A stretch of 64,000 nt of DNA from Neostapfia colusana. Lineage: Eukaryota; Streptophyta; Magnoliopsida; Poales; Poaceae. Below the pieces are notes generated by a model. It ran no database searches. It was not told the DNA's origin and saw only the letters and a program-made list of their open reading frames with translations. The DNA lies in NCBI GenBank assembly GCA_030760725.1, contig JASWHV010000008.1, positions 47,998,057 to 48,062,056 of the forward strand, read 5' to 3'. Within the stretch, counting starts at the first letter, position 1. Each line of letters starts with the position of its first letter. Made by a program: the position numbers and the translations under genes. Below are positions 12,101 to 22,556 of this stretch, one piece after another.

Positions 12101-13257
12101 ACATGATACACATGGCAAGAAAGATGAGACCGAGCGGAGAGTAAGGTCAGCAGGACTTTGGGGCCCGTGTGCTGTAGCTCCGCTTGTGTCGATTGAGGAC
12201 CGAGCCGTGTGCGGGCCTGTTGAACAAGCTAGAACAGTACCGAAGACCTACCGGCTATATGGGAACCGGGAAACCGATGTAACTCGGGTAGCTTGGTATT
12301 GAGGCATTGCCCGTCGTTCAGAGTGTAGGTTGAGAGCTTGAGGTGTAAATCGGCTGGCGGCACGGAGATGCGCGTGCTGAGACCTCTTGCTCGGGACGAT
12401 GGGACCGGTTCAATATTTGGCTGACGGGCGAAAGGTGGTTGCGTACGGCGTCCGTGATGGTTGTTGTAGGCAACATCGACTACGAGCGTATGTGACGGGT
12501 TGTTCGGGTAACCCTGCAGGTGTAAATTGATTATAATCGCCGTCCCTCGCGGTCAGTGAGTACCACTTGTTCACTGTACCGTGACGTAGAAAGAATAGAC
12601 TAGTTACATGTTAAAATGTTGCTGATCGAAAGATGGACTTGATTGCTAATGACTTGCTGTAGTTTAGCGCTAACTAAAGTTCATTTCAACTTTGGGCAAA
12701 GTACATGAGAGAAATGTGTTTCTTATTTGGTTGCGGCTCTCTCATATACCTTAGCGTAAGGTTCTCCACAACCTGCTGCTAAAACTTGAAAGTAAGGTTC
12801 TACTAATTAGGCGAGTCCTTGCAAATGATTTTTACCTCATGTAACCCACCACCCCTCATTTAGAAGTTCCATGTTTAGGTGAGACGGGTCAGACTTGCTG
12901 AGCCTTCATGCTCACTGCTTGTGTTTGAAGCTTTTGCAGGGTTCTATGAGGAAGGGACTCCTGAAGAGGAGACGGAACCACAGGAGGGGAACCCCGTCGA
13001 GTGGGAGTCGTGCACGCCGCAGAGTTAGTGTGCGTGTGTGCTAGCAAGGACACGTTCAAGGGCTGAATGTGGACTTGATGTGTAGTCTACGCCCGTGAGT
13101 GTAGACTGGAACTATTTTGATGTAAACATGTTCTTAAACCAGTTCATGTAATAAAATTTTGCTTCCGCTTTGTACCTTTGATGTGTTTTATCCGGTGCTG
13201 TGCAACGCAGCACCCCTCAGCGTGATCCTGGCTCGACAAGACCGTGGGGTCGTGTCA
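9182..13257 (+). repeat. 3' LTR of element A
   Basis: A full LTR of 4076 bp, starting TGTATGGGCC after the polypurine tract and ending GTGTCA. It aligns over its distal 3.36 kb with the truncated 5' LTR (small indels). The first 700 bp (9182-9890), absent from the visible 5' copy, is AT-rich and gene-free. The exon-like blocks and the palindrome (12899-12914) are conserved. Confidence 0.94.
10539..13028 (+). CDS. Candidate three-exon acidic mini-ORF in 3' LTR of A
   Basis: Second copy of the LTR mini-ORF, with exons 10539-10622, 11774-11846 and 12940-13028. The lengths are 84, 73 and 89 nt, identical to the 5' LTR copy, so the frame is again 246 nt. The donors are AAG|GTATGC and CAAG|GCAAGC. 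I count about ten base differences from the 5' copy inside the exons. Around six are synonymous, none shifts the frame, and none creates a stop. Splicing and expression are inferred only. Confidence 0.4.
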
Positions 13258-14228
13258 GTTGCATCCAAGGAGGGGGTTTTGGGTTCTATTTATAAGGGGA
13301 AAAAGAGGAGTCCTACTCCAATTGGAGCTCAAATAAGAGTCCAACTCAATTTTGGATCTCAACAAACTTATCTTTTCAGGGGCGCGGCAGCATTGGGGAT
13401 CTTGTCCCCCCAAATATGGGGAAAATTAGGGGAAATTGTGTCGGTACCCTCAGTACCGGGCACCCCCGCGCATAGGAGGAAAACCGCCTAAGGACCTTGC
13501 CTCCTCCGCAGGGGTGAGCTCCAAAGGCACCATGTGTCCAGCGGGGCCAGGCCTCCCCTCTTCTCAGAGGCGAGCTCCGAGGGCGCCACGTGCCCAGCGG
13601 GGCCGGGCCTCCCCTCTCCTCAGAGGTGAGCACCGAGGGCGCCACGTGTCCGCCGGGGCCGGACCTCCCTTATCCTCAGAGGCAAGCTCCGAGGACGCCA
13701 TGTATCCAGCGGTGCCGGACCTCACCCTCTCTGCAGGGGTGAGCTCCGAGGGCGCCATGCATTTAGCAGGGCCGGACCTCACCCCCTCCTCGGAGGTGAG
13801 CTCCGAGAGCGACACGTGTCCAGCGGTGCCGGACCTCACCCCCTCCGCGGAGGTGAGCTCCGTTGGTGACACGTGTCCAGCAGTGCCGGACCTCACCCCC
13901 TCCGCGGAGGTGTGCTCCGAGAGCGACACGTGTCCAGCGGGGCCGGACCTCATCCCCTTCGCGGAGGTGAGCTCCGAGAGCGGCACGTGTCCAACGGGGC
14001 CGGACCTCAATCCCTCCGCGGAGGTGAGCTCCGAGGGCGACACGTGTCCAGCAGTGCCGGAGGAAGTGTCAACAGCGCACTTCGACGAATTGGAATTGGC
14101 TCATTTCAACTATCTTTTTCCCATTTCCCATCATTTTTATGATTCTTTCTTCATTTCTACTTCTTTTATAATGTTTCTCTATAAGAAAAGTGTATGCAAT
14201 GCATGGAAATGAATTTGAGGGCGTTACA
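13258..14228 (-). repeat. Partial 3' LTR of B (U3 portion)
   Basis: Matches 21593-22556 of the 5' LTR. It contains, in plus order, the TATA box (13286-13294 read on the minus strand), the CG-rich linker, the 57-bp minisatellite, and the LTR start (TGTAACGCC on the minus strand). The match stops exactly at the end of element A. Confidence 0.92.
13501..14060 (-). repeat. 57-bp minisatellite in U3 of B 3' LTR, about 10 units
   Basis: About ten head-to-tail units of 57 bp, each with ggacctcacc, gaggtgagctcc and a gacacgtgtcc core. CACGTG (G-box, also matching an ABA-response core ACGTGTC) is intact in seven units by my reading. 57 is divisible by 3 and the units are GC-rich, so long spurious open frames occur on both strands. 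The array lies upstream of the minus-strand TATA box, the place of an LTR enhancer. Confidence 0.9.
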
Positions 14229-15460
14229 AACCTACCCCCCTTAAACTGAATCTCACCCTCGAGATTCGATAGAGTAGAGAATAGATGAGGGAATTCTGCC
14301 TTGAGGTCTTCCTCACGCTCCCATGTAGTTTCGGCTTCTGTGTGATGGCTCCACTGTACCTTGTACCAATGGATCACTTTGTTCCTCGTGACCCTTTCCT
14401 TCACGTCAAAAATTTGGACGGGGTGCTCCACATAGGTCAGATAATCTTGAAGCTCGAGCTCATCCATCTGTACTTGTTCTTCTGGTACTCTTAAGCACTT
14501 CTTGAGTTGGGATACATGAAACATGTCGTGTACGTCGGAGAGGTGCGTTGGCAGCTCGAGTTGATACGCTACTTCTCCTCGCTTGCCCAAAATCTTAAAT
14601 GGCCCGATGTAGCGAGGTGCTAATTTGCCCTTGACGTTGAACCGTCGTTGGCCTCGGATAGGCGATACCTTAAGGTACACGAAGTCTCCTACTTCGATGG
14701 TCAATCTTCTTCACCTATTGTCCGCATAACCTTTTTGTCGTGACTGAGCAGCCTTCAAAATTTCTCGTATCGTCTGGACTTGCTTTTCGGCGTCTTGCAG
14801 CACTTCGGGTCCAAACACTTGGCTCTCTCCGGTCTCATTCCAGAACAGCAGCGTTCTACACCATCTACCATACAATGCTTCGAAAGGTGACATCTTCAAG
14901 CTGGCTTGATAGCTGTTGTTGTATGAGAATTCAGCATAGGGCATGCTCCTATCCCAACTGTGCCCATGTTTCAAAGCGCAAGCTCTCAACATGTCTTCCA
15001 GAATTTGATTTGTCCTCTCAGTTTGTCCGTTAGTTTGCGGGTGATAAGCAGAGCTGAAATTCAGTCGTGTACCCATGGCTTCATGCAGCTTTTTCCAGAA
15101 CCTAGAGGTAAATTGAGAACCCCGATCTGAAACTATCCTCTTTGGAACTCCATGGCAACACACGATTTGCTCTATATACAGCTCGGCTAGTTCTGCGACG
15201 TGGTACGTGGTTCTAACAGGAAGGAAATGGGCTGTTTTCGTCAATCGGTCCACAATAACCCAAATGGAGTCATAACCCGACCAAGTACGTGCCAATCCGA
15301 CAATGAAATCCATGCTGATGTCTTCCCCCTTCCACTCGGGTACTTTTAATGGATGCAACAGTCCAGCGGGTCTTTGATGTTCGGCCTTCACCCGTTGGCA
15401 CGTGTCATGTAAGGCAACATATTCAGCTATGTCCCTTTTCATACCATCCACCAATAGCAA
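14069..15460 (-). pseudogene. pol: Integrase and chromodomain-like tail of B (broken)
   Basis: The frame 15460-14711 contains the integrase core with SMDFIVGL, IVSDRGSQFTS and the DGQTER-type box (here NGQTER). The zinc-binding motif reads HDTC where relatives have CDTC, so one ligand is lost. A TGA at 14713-14711 (CGA in relatives) stops it. The same product continues at 14704 with GDFVYLKVSP, the PRYIGPF block and a chromodomain-like tail. No stop precedes the polypurine tract, and the frame runs on about 50 codons into the LTR before a TAG. Dead copy. Confidence 0.9.
14229..14267 (-). other. Polypurine tract and stem-loop of B
   Basis: On the minus strand the inverted repeat GAATCTC/GAGATTC (14267-14248, 6-nt loop) is followed by ttaaggggggtaggtt (14244-14229), then the LTR start TGTAAC. 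Confidence 0.88.
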
Positions 15461-15630
15461 GTTTTCAGGTCCTTGTACATCTTTGTACAGCCGGAATGTA
15501 TGGAATAAGGTGAGTCATGTGCCTCCTTTAATATCGTGTCACGGATGTGCTTCACGTTAGGCACACAAATCCTTTTCCCAAACCAAAGCGTGCCCTTCTC
15601 GTCTTCCTTGAAATCCTTTTCTATGCCTTG

Positions 15631-17117
15631 TCAGATTCTTTCCTTGATTTCCTCGTCCGTTGCTTGGCCATCTCGTATCTCTTGTTTTAGCGAAGAGTTG
15701 AGTTCTATCACTTCCATCTCGTTCAAGAACCCGAGATGTAACCGTTCAAACTCCTTGCGCAGCTCAGGCGGTAGCTCCCGAACCGTGAGTTGGTGACATG
15801 CTCTCTTTCGGCTCAACACATCAGCTACTACATTGGCCCTTTCCGGGGTGATAATTGATTCCAACATCATAATCCTTGATGAGTTCCAACCATCGACGTT
15901 GCCTCAAATTCAGATCCGTTTGCGTGAATATATAATTGAGGCTTTTGTGATCCGTATAGATCTCAATCGGTGGCCAAGGATATAATGCCTCCAAATATTC
16001 AAGGCATGTACCACGGCTGCAAGTTCCAAGTCATGTGTGGGGTAATTCAGCTCGTGTTTCTTTAGTTGTCTAGACGAATAGGCTACCACTTGTCCTTCTT
16101 GCATGAGCACACATCCAAGCCCTTGTCTTGATGCTTCACAATATATATCGAAACTCTTGCTCACGTCTGGCAATACCAAAACCGGCGCTGTGGTTAATCT
16201 TTTCTTGAGCTCCTCAAAGCTTTCTTGGCACACTGGTGTCCACTGAAATGGTTTTCCCTTCATTAGCAATTCAGTCATAGGCTTCGCTATTTTGGAGAAA
16301 TCCTTGATGAACCGTCGGTAGTATCCAGCCATCCCAAGGAAACTCCGGATATCTCTCACATTCTGCGGTTGGTTCCACTTCAGAACATCTCCCATTTTTC
16401 CGGGATCAACCGATACTCCTCTCTCGGAGATGATGCGGCCTAGGAACGATATCTCATTTAGCCAAAATTGACACTTGCTGAACTTGGCATACAATTGATG
16501 CTCTCGCAGTTTCTGCAATGTCAATCTCATATCTTCTTCATGTTCTTCCTCGCTTTTTGAATACACCATGATGTCGTCGATGAAAACCACGACGAACTTG
16601 TCCATGTACTCCATGAAGACCTTATTCATGGCGTACATAAAGTATGCGGGTGCATTCGTTAACCCAAAGACATAACGGTATATTCATACGAACCATACCG
16701 TATTTGAAATGCAGTCTTGGGTATGTCGGAGGGCTTAATCTTCAGCTGGAAGTATCCCGACCAAAGATCAATCTTGGAGAAAATTCGAGCACCTTTCATT
16801 TGGTCGAACAGGTCCTCTATACGGGGCAGCGGGTATTTATTCTTTATTGTCACCTCATTGAGAGACCTATAATCCACACACATCCTTTGGGCCCCATCCT
16901 TCTTGTCTATGAAGAGCACGGGGGCTCCCCATGGTGACGAGCTTGGGCGTATAAAACCCTTTTCTAGCTGCTCCTGAATTTGCTTCTTAAGTTCCACTAG
17001 TTCATTAGCGGGCATCCTATATGGTCTTTTCGCTATAGGTGCAGTTCCAGGTACTAAATCAATGGCAAATAATGTCCCGGTCAGGTGGCATACCTGGAAG
17101 TTCTTCCGGGAACACAT
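15631..17117 (-). pseudogene. pol: RT and RNase H of B, several frameshifts
   Basis: RT begins in the 17117-16659 frame (PGTAPIAKRPYRMP, RPSSSPWGAPV, FSKIDLWSGY) and shifts near 16667, where one base is missing compared with E. It continues 16638-15910 with FIDDIMVYS and the GYYRRFIKDF block. The first RNase H acid reads FDIYCEAS instead of YCDAS, so a catalytic Asp has become Glu. Another single-base loss near 15964 ends the frame, and the last RNase H block (NVVADVLSRK) is in the 15870-15631 frame. Confidence 0.9.
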
Positions 17118-17865
17118 CTGAAAATTTTTGAACCACTGGAATGCTTTCCAATGTTGCTTCTTCGACGTGGTTCAACGCTGCCTTCTCGGTTGCCAATTGG
17201 GCTGACTCGAACTCAATACGAGTACCGTGCTCATTTGTCAACTGCAAGCTCCTCTCAGCACATTGATTTACTCCGTTGTGCTTGCTTAACCAATCCATTC
17301 CAAGTATTATATCAATCCCTTGGGAATCCAAGACAATAAGGTTGGCAAGAAAGTCTACCCCCCTTATTTTAAGGTTTACTTTTGGACATACTATATTAGT
17401 CCTCATCTCTCCACCGGGAGAATTAACCAACATAGTGTATTTCATGTGTGATATGGGCAGGTTATACTTGGTAACATACTTGGATGATATGAGTGAATGC
17501 GATGCTCCGGAATCAAATAAAATAGCGGCTGGGTTGGAGTTGGCAAGGAACATACCAATCACGACGTCCTCAGCTTGTTGCGCTTCCTCCGCGGAGACAT
17601 GATTCACGTTGCCACGAGCGTAGTTCTGTTGCCCACGGGTACCTTGCGTAGCTCCTCCATTCAACCGTGGGTTCTGTTTTGGTGCATTGGTCAGCTGTCC
17701 AAGGCCTTTCATCGGGCATTGACTTGCAAAGTTTCCCGCCTCTCCGCATGAAAAGCATGCTTTGTTGCCCAAAACAGCAGGAATGTTGGGGCGAGGCTGG
17801 TTTTGAGCATAGGCGCCCATGTTGGGACGGGGCGCTAGAGGCAAAGGCATACGAGGTGCTTGCAT
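17059..17865 (-). pseudogene. gag-pol: Gag C-terminus and protease of B
   Basis: Contains a zinc knuckle CFSCGEAGNFASQC (the usual His is Asn, relatives read GHFASQC), the protease motif ILFDSGASHSL, the ILGMDWL block, and the linker into RT (PVVQKFSDVFPEELPGMPPD). The frame is lost near 17068 by a two-base deletion relative to E. Confidence 0.9.
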
Positions 17866-17940
17866 AACAGGACTTTGTTGCGGTGGTTGATTAGGGTGAG
17901 GTGGGTTTGCAGGGCGGAAAGTAGAAGTGGACGAGCCATA

Positions 17941-18794
17941 CTATGGTGCAGCTGGGGGCATAAAACGGGGACGTACATTGCTCCCTTGTGGCTGGTATGG
18001 CATCTTCCTCTTGCCCTCTTGCTCGATCTCACGGATCTTGCTCTCAACCACTATAGCTTTGTCAATGAGCTTCTGGAAGTTTCCATAATCATTGTTGAGC
18101 AGTTGTACTTGGGTCTCATTGTTCAATCCTCTCATGAACAAGTATTGCTTCTTTTGATCCGAGTTGATGTCTTCGGGAGCATACCTTGACAGTTGCGTGA
18201 ACCTGTTGAGGTACTCATTCACGCTCTTCTTTCCTTGGCGGAGACCTTCAAACTCTTGCCTTTTAAGCATCATGACTACAGCAGGGACGTAATGAGAGCG
18301 AAAACTTTCCTTGAATTCAGACCAAGTGATAGTCTCCTAGTTGTCATGAGCATTGCAAAGAGCGTCCCACCAGTCAGCGGCTGCTCCCATAAGTTGGTGC
18401 GATGCAAAGAGAACTTTCTCCCGATCATTGCACTGAATTACAGTAAGCTTTTTTCCATGGATTTCAACCAATTGTCAGCCTCCATGGGATCATTAGCTTG
18501 TGCAAAAGTAGGCGGTTGAGTCCTCATGAACTCTCCCAATCTGTTGTGAGCCGGCGGTGGTGGTGGTGGGGGTGCAGGAACAGGGTTAGGATTGTTGTTG
18601 TTGTTGGCTTGCAGCTGTCCCAAGGTTTGTATCATAGTTTGCATGAGCTGGTTCTGCATAGCCATCAACCGTTCAAGGTTTTTTGCATCAGCCCCGGGGT
18701 TAGAATTTTTAGGAACTTCAACATTGCCACCCTCTTGTGGTTCATGGTTGCCACGAATGTTCCTCCTTTGACGGCTGGCGTTTTCCCTCACCAT
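17941..18794 (-). pseudogene. gag: gag N-terminal and central part of B
   Basis: The ATG at 18794 sits directly behind ctctctcacag, a strong 3' splice-site-like sequence. The N-terminus has a basic RQRR patch, a glutamine/asparagine-rich stretch, a proline run (PPPPPPP) and the EFMRTQPPTFAQ and EADNWL blocks. It breaks at a frameshift near 18450, a TAG at 18339-18337 (CAG in E) and a TAG at 17943-17941 (CAG in E). Between these, RQEFEGLRQG and NEYLNRFTQLSRYAP identify the capsid-like region shared by all elements here. Confidence 0.9.
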
Positions 18795-19475
18795 CTGTGA
18801 GAGAGAGTTGAGTAGAATAGAAAAGAGAAGTTTAGATTGATCCCCCCAACTATATGCATCAAGGTGTATGAACCAAATATCTTCGTTCATTAACTTCAGC
18901 CTATACGAGGATGTGAACACATGCCGAAGCATCTCACATCTCTCTACTATGTGTCGATGTGGACTTTCACAGAAGCGTCCCACAACTCACACTAGCACAC
19001 AAACACAAGCAATCATCACAAAAGTTCAACACACCACTCCTATTCAAGATACTACGATGAAGCATTCTTATTACAGCTTATTCAATGGGAATCCTAAACT
19101 TAATCATTTGAACTGGTGCTGTTCCCGCCGTGTGACGGGGGTGGTCCATACATGGGCGCACGCCATGGTGAGTCAGCAGTCCATGTAGAGTTAGAAGGCG
19201 CAGGTGCTCCTGATCACCGGCCTCTATAAATAGGACATGAGAAACTTTAGTGAAGGAAGAAAATACTTCAAAACTTCAGAAGCTATGAAGCAAGAAGCAA
19301 AGGTGTTGCTGTCCGAAAGAAGAGAAAAGAGGGGCTAAAAATAGCACTTTGTGGTGGCTGACTTGACAATAAAAGTGCAGCAGCAAGAAATTTTCAAAAA
19401 TAGCAGTTTAGAGGGGTGTTCCTATGTGTTTTAGAGTGTCCATTCTACCTAGGCTTGAGTCCTACGGTCAACCTG
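18795..19475 (-). other. Leader of B with ORF0 almost completely deleted
   Basis: Compared with the E leader, minus-strand sequence jumps from tcctatttatag and the first ORF0 codons (near 19225) to the region behind the ORF0 coiled coil (near 19150). Roughly 0.8 kb containing ORF0 is absent. The downstream leader and gag acceptor are retained. No other gene is visible. Confidence 0.75.
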
Positions 19476-19487
19476 TCTCTGATACCA
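19476..19487 (-). other. Primer-binding site of B
   Basis: The minus strand reads TGGTATCAGAGA three bases after the 5' LTR end. This is the initiator tRNA-Met site with one mismatch in the last base. Confidence 0.85.
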
Positions 19488-21612
19488 ATCTGTGACACCC
19501 GGTTCCAAAAACAGAACCAAGTTAATGCATGTGTGCCCAGGATGTTCATCACACATACACATGTAGTCCACAAACTGAATTCAGAATATAACCAGAATAA
19601 ATAGGGTTTAAGTACTTTATTATATCAACTAATTGTATCACTAATGATTGTCTATCTTATTCTTGCAGCGGAAGTCTCTAAACGACAGCGGAAATAACTA
19701 AATAGCAACGGCTCCATCTTCAACTCCACAGGCATGTTGATGGTAGTTCGCACGCCTAGTACTCCACATGATCCTCGAAGTACTCTTCTCCTGTTGCTGA
19801 TGTTTATGTGATAATGCAAGGGTGAGTACATGTCGTACTCAGTAAGTGCGGGAAAAGTATGACATGTAGCTTACAACAAGGTAGGAATAAAAAGGCTCAT
19901 TGCCGCAAGCAAATTTTATTTCATAAATATGATAAAAACAGAAACTATCTCTAGATGAATTTAATCCCAATATATATCCAAGTGAAACAGCAATATTTCC
20001 TCCATCATAATCCACCATTTATCAAGTCTCAACCAACCATTAATCTTTCTCAAGTTCATCTCATGCTCATAAATATTCATAACCATCTCATATTCATATA
20101 ACCGAAACTAAACTCATTTTCATGACTCGAAACAGTCCCAAAACCAATCCCAATGACCATACCATAACCATGCCGAATATCCATCCCAAGTTTTCCCTCT
20201 AATCATCTGAGTTGGCTAGGTGCTTGTGACCGGAAGCACGGCTATCATGATTGTTTTACACTCTGCAGAGGTGGCACCACTTTACCCACAAGTTTGTGAT
20301 TTCGTCACCTGTTGACGACTGTAGAACCTCCATTATACCAGTACACAACCGTTTGTGTATGGCCAAAAGATCACAAAATAGCCTTTACAAAGGGGCTACT
20401 AGATGTATGGACTCACTGAGGTTTCACCGGCAGGATCGAATCAACATTCTCCCACCCACGGGCCCCCTCTTGTGCCATGCAGTTCCCAGGGCAGTTCTCT
20501 CTCGACTTCCATTCCCCTCGCCATCCATGGTCCATAACAAGCTAGCAACACTCCTAATTAGTCAGCTAAGCCGCACCCATATTTGGCCTTGTGGTGGCAC
20601 TATTTTCCTGGCATGTCCTGGCATGAACCGGTCCTTAGATCTACGGCAAGTAAACCACCATCTCATTCAACAACATCCACGAGCCAATGTTGTCTAGATC
20701 TCCCCCGATTCCTTGCTCATTATCATCATCAAGTTCTCATCATCATTATTCATATGAGTGCAGTAGCTAACCATGTTTTAATTAAGCTTCCCGTATCCCG
20801 TGGATTAAGCGAAACAAAAAGGAAAAACGACCATACCCGACTCATCAACTTTCCCGGCGACAAGGATGGTTAACAACACTAGTAAACTCCTATAAAAGGG
20901 GTGTCCCATGAAGTTGACTCAAGCGTATATGTTTTCGCAAACAAAACAGTTTCAAAACATGGGATCAATATGGTCAAGGGGCACTTGCCATGCTCCTGTG
21001 GCTCTTGTTGCTCAAGCGTCTCGAAGTCTTGGTTCTGTAGTTCTTAGTAGATGGCTTCCTGAGCTTGTACTTCTACTCACGACCACACACATACAAAATT
21101 TACAGCAATCAAACATCATGCACAAACTTTACTCAATATGCAATGGTGTAGATGAATGCAAATCCTATGGTGCTGTTTTATTAAACTAGTTTTTGTACGT
21201 GTTCTTGCATATTTTAATGGGCTTTTATGATGAACAAGGGTGTAGGGATCAAGTGTGGACGTGGTGATGATCTTGACTCAAGATCTAGATCAATTCCACC
21301 GTCAAAACCCGATCCAAAACGTGATCTGTCCACACGAAAAAGTTTCTGTTCGAAGGGAGCGAAGAAAACAGATACGTAGAAACAGCGGCGACGTTGTAAG
21401 ATGGGTAATGGAGACCTACCTCACTTCCCTTATGATCGTCGGCTCTTTTCCGGCGATGGCGAGGCGTGACGGGGCTTGTCGGTGGGCTCACTGGCGACTG
21501 AACTCCGGCGAGGGGGGGGTGTCCAACTCGGCGAGTTGGGGGCTAGGACCTCCAAGTCGCCGACTTGGGGAAAAAGGGAAAGGGGTTGCAGCCAAGGAGG
21601 GGGTTTTAGGTT

Positions 21613-21621
21613 CTATTTATA
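21613..21621 (-). promoter_or_regulatory. TATA box of B 5' LTR
   Basis: The minus strand reads TATAAATAG, 3' of the minisatellite and 5' of the transcribed leader. The same sequence is at the matching place in the 3' LTR remnant (13286-13294) and in both E LTRs (41502-41510, 62883-62891). Confidence 0.75.
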
Positions 21622-21830
21622 AGGAGAAAAAGAGGAGTCCTACTCCAATTGGAGCTCAAATAAGAGTCCAACTCAATTTTGGATCTCAACAAACTTATCT
21701 TTTCAGTTAGGCGCGGCAGCCTTGGGGATCTTGTCCCCCCAAATGTGAGGAAAAATTGGGGAAATTGTGTCGGTACCCTCAGTACCGGGCACCCCCGCGC
21801 ATAGGAGAAAAACCGCTTAAGGACCTTGCC

Positions 21831-22390
21831 CCATCCGCAGGGGTGAGCTCCGAAGGCGCCACGTGTCCAGCGGGGCCGGGCTTCCCCTATCCTCAGAGGC
21901 GAGCTCCGATGGCGCCACGTGTCCAGCGGGGCCAGGCCTCCCCTCTCCTCAGAGGCGAGCTCCGAGGGTGCCATGTATCCGGCGGGGCCGGACCTCCCTT
22001 CTCCTCAGAGGCAAGCTCCGAGGACGCCACGTGTCTAGCGGTGCCGGACCTCACCCCCTCCACAGGGGTGAGCTCTGAGGGCGCCACGCGTCCAGCGGGG
22101 CCGGACCTCACCCCCTGCACGGAGGTGAGCTCCGAGAGTGACATGTGTCCAGCGGTGCCGGACCTCACCCCCTCCGTGGAGGTGAGCTCCGAGGGCGACA
22201 CGTGTCCAGCTGTGCCGGACCTCACCCCCTCCGCGGAGGTGAGCTCCGAGAGCGACACGTGTCCAGCGGGGCCGGACCTCACCCCCTCCGCAGAGGTCGG
22301 CTCCGAGAGCGACACGTGTCCAGCGGGGCCGGACCTCACCCCCTCCACGGAGGTGTGCTCCGAGGGCGACACGTGTCCAGCGGTGCTGGA
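21831..22390 (-). repeat. 57-bp minisatellite in U3 of B 5' LTR, 10 units
   Basis: Ten 57-bp units, with CACGTG intact in seven by eye (others read catgta, cacgcg or catgtg). Same phase and place as the array in the 3' LTR remnant. The E left LTR has only about five units, so copy number varies between insertions. Confidence 0.9.
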
Positions 22391-22556
22391 GGAAGTGTCG
22401 ACAGCGCACTTTGACGAATTGGAATTGGCTCATTTCAGCTATCTTTTTCCCATTCCCCATCATTTTATGATTCTTTCTCGATTTCTACTTCTTTTATAAT
22501 GTTTCTATATTTGAAAAATATATGCAATGCATGGAAATGAATTTGAGGGTGTTACA

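Larger units (their letters stand above)
1..13257 (+). mobile_element. Element A: Ty3/gypsy chromovirus-type LTR retrotransposon, 5' end cut by window
   Basis: Two direct copies of a roughly 4 kb LTR (1-3370, truncated by the window start, and 9182-13257) flank a 5.8 kb internal region with PBS, leader, ORF0 remnant, gag-pol and polypurine tract. The LTR ends are TG...CA. The 3' LTR is followed at 13258 by sequence that aligns with the LTR of element B, so A is inserted in B's 3' LTR. The predicted target duplication is gttgc, but the left copy is outside the window. Coding capacity is destroyed by an ORF0-gag deletion, frameshifts near 5185 and 6628, and a TAG at 7079. It belongs to the same family as element C. 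Confidence 0.93.
13258..22556 (-). mobile_element. Element B: minus-strand Ty3/gypsy element, 3' LTR interrupted by A
   Basis: Read on the minus strand it is: 5' LTR 22556-19491, PBS 19487-19476, leader, gag-pol 18794 to about 14069, polypurine tract, and the first 971 bp of the 3' LTR (14228-13258). The rest of the 3' LTR would lie left of element A, outside the window. Its 5' LTR abuts C sequence at 22557, with predicted duplication ggtaa. Gag-pol carries many frameshifts and stops and ORF0 is deleted, so this is an old, dead copy. Same family as E. Confidence 0.92.
19491..22556 (-). repeat. 5' LTR of B (3066 bp)
   Basis: On the minus strand it runs from TGTAACACCC at 22556 to GGTGTCACA at 19491. 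In order it holds the U3 57-bp minisatellite (22390-21831), TATAAATAG at 21621-21613, a GC-rich leader exon-like region ending gaagtgag|gtaggt, exon 2 (21075-20989) and exon 3 (19790-19756) of the LTR mini-ORF, and the palindrome 19841-19823. There are no other genes. Exon 2 carries an in-frame TAA that is GAA in both LTRs of E. Confidence 0.92.

Noticed and set aside
13501..14060. Regular repeats suggesting a CRISPR array
   Set aside because: Units are contiguous tandem copies without unique spacers, inside a plant LTR.
13436..14212. Long open frames on both strands over the GC-rich repeats (also at 21756-22499 and 21893-22372)
   Set aside because: They result from a 57-bp period divisible by three with few stop codons. 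They lie in LTR U3 and have no protein-family features, except as the read-through tail of pol in E.
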